A stretch of DNA of 64,000 bases from CAZLIC01 sp964559535. GTDB lineage: Bacteria > Pseudomonadota > Alphaproteobacteria > Rhodobacterales > Rhodobacteraceae. The notes beneath the pieces were generated by a model that was not told the origin of the DNA, made no database searches, and saw only the letters and a list, made by a program, of their open reading frames with translations. Within the stretch, counting starts at the first letter, position 1. The number at the start of each line of letters is the position of its first letter. The translations under genes were made by a program, and so were the position numbers. The stretch spans positions 17,289 to 81,288 of the forward strand of contig CAZLIC010000011.1 in assembly GCA_964559535.1 (NCBI GenBank), in the 5' to 3' direction. Of this stretch, positions 7,975-15,509 are shown in pieces.

Positions 7975-10044
7975 TCAGGCCGCCTTCTGCCCCGCCCGCC
8001 CCTCGCGCAGCCAGGCGCCCACGGCCAGCCCGGCCGCCAGCAGCAGCCAGGCCCAGGGCGGCATCAGCGCCCCGATGCGGATGTCCTCGGTCACGTAGGC
8101 GCCGCGCGGGGTCACGCCAATCCAGCCGCGCCCCGCAGCCACCCGCCCCTCGCCCACCCGGCGCACATCCGGCGCGCCATCGGCGATGCGCAGGATGCCG
8201 CCCTGCGCCACCGCCACATGGGGCGCCAGTTTGTCGCCGCTGGCGATGGTCTCTTCAAATTCCTTGGGCGCCGCAGGCCCCAGCGCGATCACCGCCGCCA
8301 ACTCGCCCTGCGCCAGCCGGTACAGCCCGATATCCGGCGCATCCCACTGCCCGACATACCGCCCCGGCCCGGCCTCGGGCAGTTCCAGCAGCGTCTCGGT
8401 GCCATCCGGCGCCGTCACCGTCACCGGCCCGGGCGCTTCGCCCACGGTGCGGCGCGTCACCGTCATCCGCTGGCCTTCAGCGGTCGCCACCAGCGCCTCT
8501 TCCTCCAGGTCGGGCTCCTTCATCATCCAGTGGGCCAGGCGCCGCAGCAGTTCCAGCTGCGGCCCGCCGCCTTCAAACCCGCGGCCCCACAGCCACATGT
8601 GGTCCGACGCAATCACCGCCACCCGCCCCTCGCCCTCACGCGCCAGCACCAGAAGGGGGCGGTCACCGGGGCCGGACATCAGCACCTGCCCGGTCCGGGC
8701 AGTGACTTCGGCCAGCCGGAACCAGCGGCCCCAGCCCCCTTCCGGCGCCAGCTTCTCCAGCCCCTCGGTCACCGGATGCTTCTGCCCCAACTCGGTCAGC
8801 GCGGGCTTGAAACCACCCTCGATCACCCGCGACGTGGCATCGACCGGCAATATGTCCACCAGCGGCGACCGCCACAGGCTGTCGGCCGACCCGAACTCGG
8901 GCCCCGCCGCCACCAGCACCGTGCCGCCCCGGCGCACATAGTCGCGCACGTTTTCCAGATAGGCGTTGGGCAGGATGTCGCGCAGGCGATAGCGGTCGAA
9001 GATGATCAGGTCGAACTCGTCGATCTTCTCGACGAACAGCTCGCGCGTGGGGAAAGCAATCAGCGACAGCTCGCTGACGGGGATCCCGTCCTGCTTTTCC
9101 GGCGGCCGCAGGATGGTGAAATGCACCAAATCGACCGAGGGGTCGGATTTCAGCAGGTTGCGCCACACCCGCTCGCCCGCATGCGGCTCGCCCGACACCA
9201 AAAGCACCCGCAGCCGGTCGCGCACGCCGTTCACCTGCACGACGGCGGCGTTGTTGCGGTCGGTGATCTCGCCCGCGGCAGGGGCGATGGTGAACTGCAA
9301 CACGTTCATCCCGCCGCGCGACAGCGTCACCGGCAACTCCACGTCCTGCCCAACCGGAAAGCGATAGGTCTCGGGCTCGCCGCCATCGACCGAAATCGAC
9401 AGGTCCGCCACCCCCGCCTCGGCCACCGGCACCGCACCCTGATCCTCGACCCGCAGCGTCAGGGTAAAGGGTTCGTCCAGAATGGCGAAGGCAGGGGCGT
9501 TCTTCACGATCAGGCGGCGGTCCCAGTCCTGTGGCTGGCCGGTCAGCAGCACATGCAGCGGCGCGGGCAGGTCCGGCGCCAGCTGCAGGTCATGCACCTG
9601 CCCGTCGGTTATCAGCACCGCGCCCGCAATGCGCGCGCGCGGCTCTTCGGCCACCGCCTCGGCCAGTGCCGTCATCACCCGGCTGCCGCCGTCGCCCTCG
9701 GCATCGCCCACCCGCACCACACGCAACTCGGTCGCGGGCAGCGCCGCCACCTCGGCCACCAGCGCGGCCAGCGCCTGCGCCGATTGGTCAGGCCTTGTGC
9801 CGATCCGCTGGCTGGCGCTTTCGTCCACCACCGCAATCACGATGTCCGACAGGGGCGCGCGGTCCTCTTCCTGCAAGGACGGGTTCAGCAGCGCCGCCAC
9901 CAGCGCCGCCGATGCCAATCCGCGCAGCCACCACCCTGCCAGCCCGCGCCACACCGCCACACCCACCAGCACCGCTGCCAGTGCCGCCAGCACCAACACC
10001 ACCCCAAAAGGCACCAGCGGGTCGACGATCAGCATTCCCGTCAC
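7975..10044 (-). CDS. Membrane protein with vWA-like and glutamine-amidotransferase-like domains (MoxR operon)
   Basis: 689 residues. Two N-terminal membrane helices (about 10-60) precede a periplasmic region that begins with a vWA-like core (IVIAVVDESASQ). A later GATase1-like Rossmann segment contains FDLIIFDRYRLRDILP and GGTVLVAAGPEFGS. One membrane helix sits near the C-terminus (WAWLLLAAGLAVGAWL). Start is a GTG at 10044 overlapping the DUF4159 stop by 4 bases; an ATG at 10035 is the alternative. It is the last gene of the MoxR, DUF58, DUF4159 chain. Comparable operons occur widely in alphaproteobacteria, but the function of this component is not established. Confidence 0.8.
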   Translation of the reverse strand: MTGMLIVDPLVPFGVVLVLAALAAVLVGVAVWRGLAGWWLRGLASAALVAALLNPSLQEEDRAPLSDIVIAVVDESASQRIGTRPDQSAQALAALVAEVAALPATELRVVRVGDAEGDGGSRVMTALAEAVAEEPRARIAGAVLITDGQVHDLQLAPDLPAPLHVLLTGQPQDWDRRLIVKNAPAFAILDEPFTLTLRVEDQGAVPVAEAGVADLSISVDGGEPETYRFPVGQDVELPVTLSRGGMNVLQFTIAPAAGEITDRNNAAVVQVNGVRDRLRVLLVSGEPHAGERVWRNLLKSDPSVDLVHFTILRPPEKQDGIPVSELSLIAFPTRELFVEKIDEFDLIIFDRYRLRDILPNAYLENVRDYVRRGGTVLVAAGPEFGSADSLWRSPLVDILPVDATSRVIEGGFKPALTELGQKHPVTEGLEKLAPEGGWGRWFRLAEVTARTGQVLMSGPGDRPLLVLAREGEGRVAVIASDHMWLWGRGFEGGGPQLELLRRLAHWMMKEPDLEEEALVATAEGQRMTVTRRTVGEAPGPVTVTAPDGTETLLELPEAGPGRYVGQWDAPDIGLYRLAQGELAAVIALGPAAPKEFEETIASGDKLAPHVAVAQGGILRIADGAPDVRRVGEGRVAAGRGWIGVTPRGAYVTEDIRIGALMPPWAWLLLAAGLAVGAWLREGRAGQKAA

Positions 10045-12833
10045 TGGCCCAGCCTTTCCAGCAAAGCAGGCACATGCACCTGATCGGATTTGTAGTTGCC
10101 GGTCAGCACATGCATCACCAGGTTGATGCCAAATCGTGTGGCGATTTCCCTTTGCCGTTCACCGCCGTAGCCGCGGCCCACCGGAAACATCGCCACCCCG
10201 CTGTCATCCACGGCCCAGGCGCTTGCCCAGTCATTGCCACCAATCACCACCGGTGTCACCCCGTCGTTCAGGTTGCGAAACGGCATCCCTTCGGCCTGTT
10301 CGGCATCCGCCGGTGCTGCTTCCACCCACACCGGGGCACCTGTGTGGCGGCCCGGAAAATCCTGCAGCAGGTAAAAGCTGCGGGTCAGCACATGGTCTTC
10401 GGGCACGGGTTCCAGCGGCGGAATGTCCAGCCCCGCCGCAATCTGCTGCAGCCGCCGCCCCTCGGGCGTGCCGCCAGTGCCTGACAGGTCGCCGTCGCGG
10501 GTGTCGAACACGATCATCCCGCCCGTGCGCAGATAGCGGTTCAGCCGGGCATAGGCTGCATCGCTGGGCAGGGGTTGCGCCGGGGTGACCGGCCAGTACA
10601 GCACCGGGAAGAACAAGAGCTCGTCCCGCTCGATGTCCACACCAATGGGCGAGGACGGCTCGACCGTGGTGCGTTCATAAAGCCGCTGCGACAGGCCCCG
10701 AAGCCCCGCTTCCGCCACGCGGTCCACCTGCGCATCGCCTGTCAGCACATGCGCCAGTCGCACTTCGGACGTCGCCTCAATCGCCTTGGCCTCGGCCGCA
10801 GGGTCCGGCACGGCCTCGGTGGCAGCCTCCTGCGCCACCACAGGCGCCGCATCCATCACAACCGCAGGCAACAGCGCCAGCACCAGCACGGCCGTCATTC
10901 CCCGCACCAGCCGCCCCGAAACGGCCAGCGCCGCCAGCACATCGGCCAGCAGCAGCCCCAGCGCCACCGCCAGCAGCAGCCCCTTCAGCGACTGCTCCAC
11001 CGGCGCCTCCAGCCCCTCGCGCGCCACGCCGGGCGGCCAGGCGGCCAGCGCCAGCGGCGTCTCGGCCCCCACGGCGTTCAGCGCCACGCGCCGCTCTTCT
11101 CCGGCATACAGGCCCGGCGGCAGCGCCGCCGTGGGGCCGGTGGCCATGGCCGCGGCCAGGTCGGCGCCCTGCACCCCCGGCCGGTCGCCCGCATCGCCCA
11201 GCGCGCCAAAGGCATCCAGCGCCACCTGCGGCACGAACACCTGTCCCTCCAGATCCTCCGCACCGGGCAGCGCTGCGCGGGCCGACACCGCCAGCCGCTC
11301 CAGCATCCCGACGAACAGCCCCGACAGCGGCAGCGTCGACCACTCGGCATTCGCGGTGACGTGGAACAGCACCACCTGCCCCTGCCCCAGTTCCTTGCGC
11401 GTCACCAGCGGCGTGCCGTCGGCCAGCGCCGCAATGGTGCGGTCCGCCAGCGTGGGGTCGGGCTGCGCCAGCACCTGCGCCGTCACCGTCACCTCCTCGG
11501 GCACCGCCAGGCCGAAGAACGGCGTTCCTTCGCGGAAGGGTGCCAGCGTCTTTGGGTCGCCCCAGCTCATCGCGCCGCCCACCGTGCGCCCGCCTTCACG
11601 CAGGCGCACCGGCATCAGCGGGTCTTCCTCCGCGCGGCTCACCTCGCTGCCCGCCAGCCTTGCCCCGGCAAAGCGCAGCAGAAGCCCGCCCTTTTCCACC
11701 CAGCCCTGCAGCGCCTCCTGTTCGCCCGCCGCCAGCTGCGCCACATCGGCCAGCACGATCACGTCGGGCGCCGCCAGCACCACATCGGCAATCGTGCCGT
11801 CAATGATGTCGGCCACCGGCTGCAACGCCTGCCGCAGGTAATGCGTCGGCGCCAAGAGTTGCAGCCCCTCGGCCCCCCGCGCCCCGCTGATCAGCGCCAC
11901 CTTGCGCCGCTTCAGCGTGTCGTCCGTCAGGCTGACGGCCCCCGCCGACCGCACGCCCGAAATCTCGAACCGCGTGATGCGGTTGCGCAGTTCCGGCGGC
12001 ACCTCCAGCGCCACCTCGGCCCGCCCCACCCCCATGGCAAACACCACGGGCGACGACGCAAGTTCCCGCTCGATCCCCGCGGGGTCGGGGCCGCGGGCCG
12101 ACAGCGTGTATTCCGCGGTTCCGGTGGCAGGCAGGCGTTCAACCGCCAGTGTCAGCGCGCCGTCGGCAAACTGCGCAGGCCGCAGCGCCACGATCTGCCT
12201 GGGGCTTTCGAACACCGTCACGTCGCCGCGCGTCATCAGCGCCGAGACCAGCGCCTCGCGGCCCGGATGATCCAGACCATCCGCCAGCCAGAACGTGTCG
12301 AAATCGCCCTCGGGCAGCCGCGCCAGCCATCCCGCAGGGTCGGGCGACCAGGCCTGCGGCTCCATCGCCGCCACGCGCGGCGCCCAGGCGGCAGCCGCCT
12401 GCATCGGCACCTCGGCGGGCAGGTCGGTCAGGCGGATCACGGCCACCGGACGGCCCACGCGCCCGGCCTCATCCAGCATCTGCCCCACCCGCTCCACCCG
12501 CCGCGGCCAGTCGCGCGCATCGGCCCAGCCGCCGTCAATCATCACCACCAGCGGCTCGGTGCCCGGCCTGGCCCTGTCGGGGTTCAGGACCGGCCCGGCA
12601 AAGGCCACGATGGCCGCGCCGATGGCCGCCATGCGCAACATAAGCAGCCACCACGGCGTCTTGTCCGTCTCGCTTTCGTCATCCCGCAGGCCCAGCAGCA
12701 GCGCCACACCCGGAAACCGCCGCCGGATGGGCGCAGGCGGCACCGCCCGCAGAATCAGCCACAGCACCGGCAGGGCAATCAGGCCCAGAAGCAGCAGCGG
12801 AGAGGCAAAGCCCACAGGGCCCACAATCCACAT
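10041..12833 (-). CDS. DUF4159 domain protein with N-terminal BatA-type membrane domain
   Basis: 930 residues. The N-terminus (about 1-80) has two helices separated by the RRFPGVALL-type loop of BatA (aerotolerance regulator N-terminal) domains. A large extracytoplasmic region follows. Two more helices near residues 630-675 (LLLAVALGLLLADVLAAL and MTAVLVLALLPAVV) precede the DUF4159 domain at about 710-925, which contains PVLYWPVTPAQP and GGMIVFDTRDGD. The gene abuts DUF58 (start 1 base before its stop) and overlaps the next gene by 4 bases. Presumed partner of the MoxR/DUF58 pair in an envelope-associated chaperone or stress complex; the exact role is unknown. Confidence 0.85.
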   Translation of the reverse strand: MWIVGPVGFASPLLLLGLIALPVLWLILRAVPPAPIRRRFPGVALLLGLRDDESETDKTPWWLLMLRMAAIGAAIVAFAGPVLNPDRARPGTEPLVVMIDGGWADARDWPRRVERVGQMLDEAGRVGRPVAVIRLTDLPAEVPMQAAAAWAPRVAAMEPQAWSPDPAGWLARLPEGDFDTFWLADGLDHPGREALVSALMTRGDVTVFESPRQIVALRPAQFADGALTLAVERLPATGTAEYTLSARGPDPAGIERELASSPVVFAMGVGRAEVALEVPPELRNRITRFEISGVRSAGAVSLTDDTLKRRKVALISGARGAEGLQLLAPTHYLRQALQPVADIIDGTIADVVLAAPDVIVLADVAQLAAGEQEALQGWVEKGGLLLRFAGARLAGSEVSRAEEDPLMPVRLREGGRTVGGAMSWGDPKTLAPFREGTPFFGLAVPEEVTVTAQVLAQPDPTLADRTIAALADGTPLVTRKELGQGQVVLFHVTANAEWSTLPLSGLFVGMLERLAVSARAALPGAEDLEGQVFVPQVALDAFGALGDAGDRPGVQGADLAAAMATGPTAALPPGLYAGEERRVALNAVGAETPLALAAWPPGVAREGLEAPVEQSLKGLLLAVALGLLLADVLAALAVSGRLVRGMTAVLVLALLPAVVMDAAPVVAQEAATEAVPDPAAEAKAIEATSEVRLAHVLTGDAQVDRVAEAGLRGLSQRLYERTTVEPSSPIGVDIERDELLFFPVLYWPVTPAQPLPSDAAYARLNRYLRTGGMIVFDTRDGDLSGTGGTPEGRRLQQIAAGLDIPPLEPVPEDHVLTRSFYLLQDFPGRHTGAPVWVEAAPADAEQAEGMPFRNLNDGVTPVVIGGNDWASAWAVDDSGVAMFPVGRGYGGERQREIATRFGINLVMHVLTGNYKSDQVHVPALLERLGQ

Positions 12834-13703
12834 TCACTGCCCCCGTTCCATCGCGCGGTACAGCCACAGAAGCCCCGCCTGCGCCGACTGTCCGGTGTGG
12901 TGGCACAGATAGTGCCAGCCCGACGCGCGGGCCAGCGCATCCAGCCGCGCCTTGCGTTCCGCCAGCCGGTCCAGATACCGCGCCCGCAGGTCGCCCGCGC
13001 GCAACGTCTCGTGCCGCAGCGTGCCGCCCATGGATTCAAAGATGGTGCGCCCGTCGAACGGAAACTCTTCTTCGGCCGGGTCCAGCACCTGCACCAGCGC
13101 ACCCTTCACGCCGCGGTCCGACGCTCGCGCCAGCGCCTCTACCACCCCCTCGGGCCGCCCCAGGAAATCCGAAAGGAACACCGCCCGTCCATGCGCCACC
13201 AGCCCGGCCACATCGGGCGCGCCATAGTCGTCGGTGCCCTCGGCCATGGCCTGCGCCAGACGCAACACCTGCCCGCGTCCGCCCCGCGGCGGCGCATCGG
13301 CCCCCGCCAGCCCTACCCGCTCGCCCCCGCGCAAGAGCAGCACCGCCAGCGCCAGCGCCAGCAGCCGCGCCCGGTCGCATTTGGGGGCGCGGTCCTTCGC
13401 GCCCGCAAATCCCATCGACCGCGCCGGGTCGACCCACAGCATCACCGTCTGGCTGGCCTGCCACTCGCGCTCGCGCACGAACTGCGCGTCCGACCGCGCC
13501 GACCGCCGCCAGTCCACCATGCGCAGGCTGTCACCCGGCGCGGCGGGGCGATACTGCCAGAAGGCATCGCCCATCCCCGCGCGCCTGCGCCCGTGCTCGC
13601 CCAGAATCACCGTGGCCGCCAGATGTTCTGCCCCCGCCAGCAAGGCCGGCAGCGCAGCCCCCAGCGCCTCGGCCTCGGTGCGCAGGGCAACGGCCTCGGT
13701 CAC
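12834..13703 (-). CDS. DUF58 domain protein
   Basis: 289 residues with the DUF58 signature: FWQYRPAAPGD, then RMVDWRRSARSD, and a degenerate vWA-like metal site (MLWVDPARSMGF). DUF58 proteins pair with MoxR ATPases. The open frame extends upstream through an A/T-rich palindromic element using TTG starts. I prefer the GTG at 13703, which has GGAG 7 bases upstream and leaves the element intergenic. No membrane helix is evident, so it is probably cytoplasmic and tethered through its operon partners. Confidence 0.88.
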   Translation of the reverse strand: MTEAVALRTEAEALGAALPALLAGAEHLAATVILGEHGRRRAGMGDAFWQYRPAAPGDSLRMVDWRRSARSDAQFVREREWQASQTVMLWVDPARSMGFAGAKDRAPKCDRARLLALALAVLLLRGGERVGLAGADAPPRGGRGQVLRLAQAMAEGTDDYGAPDVAGLVAHGRAVFLSDFLGRPEGVVEALARASDRGVKGALVQVLDPAEEEFPFDGRTIFESMGGTLRHETLRAGDLRARYLDRLAERKARLDALARASGWHYLCHHTGQSAQAGLLWLYRAMERGQ

Positions 13704-13724
13704 GCCCAACTCCGCCGCGACGCG

Positions 13725-13774
13725 CAAATTCCTTGAAGAAAGGAATTTGCAAATTTCTTTTTCCAAGAAATTTG
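13725..13774 (-). repeat. Tandem double-hairpin element, copy A (50 bp)
   Basis: Two perfect hairpins directly abutting, each with 10-bp stems and a 5-base loop. Plus-strand arms are CAAATTCCTT (13725-13734) with AAGGAATTTG (13740-13749), then CAAATTTCTT (13750-13759) with AAGAAATTTG (13765-13774). It is A/T-rich in a G/C-rich setting and lies between the moxR-like stop and the DUF58 start. A second element of identical geometry lies at 22366-22415; in both cases the same orientation relative to the flanking genes is kept. Confidence 0.85.
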
Positions 13775-13782
13775 CGCCCCGG

Positions 13783-14802
13783 TCACGCTGCCGCTCCCAG
13801 CTTCAGCGTGCGCTCGACCACGCCGCCAATGATGCCGGCCAGGCTCTCGCCCCGTGCCCGCGCGGCAAAGGACAGCGCCATGCGGTGCACCAGCACCGCC
13901 TGCGCCATGGCCGCCACATCGGCCACATTGGGCGCCAGCCGCCCGTCCAGCAGCGCCCGCGCCCGCACCGTCAGCATCAGCGCCTGCGCCGCCCGCGGCC
14001 CCGGACCCCAGCTCAGTTGCCCCTCCAGCGCCCGCCCCTCGGGCTCACCCGGCCGGGCCGAGCGCACCAGATCCAGGATCGCCTCCACCACCGTGTCGCC
14101 CACCGGCATCCGCCGGATCACACCCTGCGCCGCAATCAGCCCCTCGGCGGTGAACACCTGCGTCGAAGCGGCCTCCTCGGCCCCCGTGGTGGCGATCAGG
14201 ATGTCACGCTCTGTCGCGCGGTCGGGATAGTCCACGTCCACCTGCACCAGAAACCGGTCCAGCTGTGCCTCTGGCAGCGGATAGGTGCCTTCCTGCTCGA
14301 TCGGGTTCTGCGTCGCCAGCACGTGGAACGGCCGCGGCAGCTTGCGGTGTTCCCCGGCAATCGTCACCTCGCGCTCCTGCATCGCCTGCAGCAGTGCCGA
14401 TTGCGTCCGGGGCGAGGCCCGGTTGATCTCGTCGGCCATCAGCAACTGGCAGAACACCGGCCCCTCGATGAACCGGAACGCCCGCGCGCCGCCCGAACCG
14501 GTTTCCAGCACTTCGGACCCCAGAATGTCGGCAGGCATCAGGTCGGGCGTGAACTGCACGCGGTTGCCTTTCAGCCCCATCACGGTCGACAGGGTATCGA
14601 CCAACCGTGTCTTGCCCAGCCCCGGCAGACCCACCAGCAAGGCATGGCCGCCGCACAGCATGGCCGCCAGAACCAGGTCCACCACCTTTTCCTGACCGAT
14701 GAAGCGGCGGTTGATCGACGCCTTCGCCTCGGCCAGCGTCGCGCCCAGCGCCTCGATCTCGGCCACAAGGTCGGCGGCGGGGTCGGCTGCGGGTTGGGGC
14801 AT
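13783..14802 (-). CDS. MoxR-family AAA+ ATPase
   Basis: 339 residues. Walker A is GLPGLGKTR (about residue 78), Walker B LLMADEINRA, followed by sensor region LATQNPIEQEGTYPLPEAQLDRF, which is diagnostic of MoxR ATPases. A C-terminal lid domain completes the usual length. First gene of the four-gene operon. MoxR proteins act as ATP-driven chaperones that mature or activate partner complexes, usually with vWA-like proteins such as the DUF58 product here. Divergent from the DUF1285 gene, 82 bp apart. Confidence 0.92.
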   Translation of the reverse strand: MPQPAADPAADLVAEIEALGATLAEAKASINRRFIGQEKVVDLVLAAMLCGGHALLVGLPGLGKTRLVDTLSTVMGLKGNRVQFTPDLMPADILGSEVLETGSGGARAFRFIEGPVFCQLLMADEINRASPRTQSALLQAMQEREVTIAGEHRKLPRPFHVLATQNPIEQEGTYPLPEAQLDRFLVQVDVDYPDRATERDILIATTGAEEAASTQVFTAEGLIAAQGVIRRMPVGDTVVEAILDLVRSARPGEPEGRALEGQLSWGPGPRAAQALMLTVRARALLDGRLAPNVADVAAMAQAVLVHRMALSFAARARGESLAGIIGGVVERTLKLGAAA

Positions 14803-14884
14803 GACATTCCTCCGGCCAGTGCTACGCTCTCATCAGACCCAACTATCGCGTCAGGTGCAAATGACAAACGCGGAAGGCCCGCAA

Positions 14885-15454
14885 ATGATCGTGAGACCCA
14901 CCGCCGAAGGGGTGATGGCCGGGGCGAAAGCTGCGGGAAAGGGCGCGGGGCCTGCGCCGGTACACCTGTGGAACCCGGCGTTCTGCGGCGATCTCGACAT
15001 GGAAATCCGCCGCGACGGCACGTGGTTCTATCTGGGCACGCCCATCGGCCGGGCACCCTTGGTGAAGCTCTTTGCCAACATCCTGAAGCTGGAAGATGGC
15101 AAGTACTTCCTGGTCACCCCGGTGGAAAAGGTGGGCATCCGCGTGCAGGACGCCCCCTTCGTCGCGGTCGATTTCGACGTGGCGGGCGAAGGGAACGCAC
15201 AAGAGATCACCTTCACCACCAACGTCGGCGACCGCACCACCGCCGGTCCGCAGGCCCCCATCCGCGTGGCGAACGGCCCCGAAGGCCCGGTGCCCTATGT
15301 GATGGTGCGCCGCGGGCTGGAGGCGCGGATTGACCGCAAGTCCTTCTACCGCCTCGCCGATCTGGGCGAGGTGGAGGGCGCCTGGTTCGGTGTGCGCTCG
15401 CAGGGCGTGTTCTTCCCGCTGGTTGCGGCGGCCGAGATCGAGGCGGAAAGGTAG
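14885..15454 (+). CDS. DUF1285 domain protein
   Basis: 189 residues matching the DUF1285 pattern: VHLWNPAFCGDLDMEIRRDG, then WFYLGTPIGRAPLVKLFANIL, and YFLVTPVEKVGI. These are small cytoplasmic proteins of unknown function. I selected ATG 14885, with GGAAGG 7 bases upstream; ATG 14861 is an alternative with a weaker site. The stop codon TAG lies inside one arm of the inverted repeat 15451-15509. Divergent from the MoxR operon. Confidence 0.85.
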   Translation: MIVRPTAEGVMAGAKAAGKGAGPAPVHLWNPAFCGDLDMEIRRDGTWFYLGTPIGRAPLVKLFANILKLEDGKYFLVTPVEKVGIRVQDAPFVAVDFDVAGEGNAQEITFTTNVGDRTTAGPQAPIRVANGPEGPVPYVMVRRGLEARIDRKSFYRLADLGEVEGAWFGVRSQGVFFPLVAAAEIEAER

Positions 15455-15509
15455 GGTGGGCAATCTGCCCACCCCTGCGCCCGGAACGTGGGCAGATTGC
15501 CCACCCTAC
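15451..15509. terminator. Inverted repeat overlapping both stop codons of convergent genes
   Basis: Perfect 22-bp arms at 15451-15472 and 15488-15509 (begins GTAGGGTGGGC) around a 15-base spacer. Each arm is itself a hairpin (GGTGGGCA, ATC, TGCCCACC). The TAG stops of DUF1285 (15452-15454) and of the helicase (15506-15508, minus strand) both come from the arm sequence. Likely a bidirectional terminator or a REP-like extragenic element. Confidence 0.75.

Noticed and set aside
10575..13736. Very long plus-strand frame opposite the DUF4159/DUF58 genes
   Set aside because: His/Arg/Gln-rich antisense translation without domains; the minus-strand genes are well supported.
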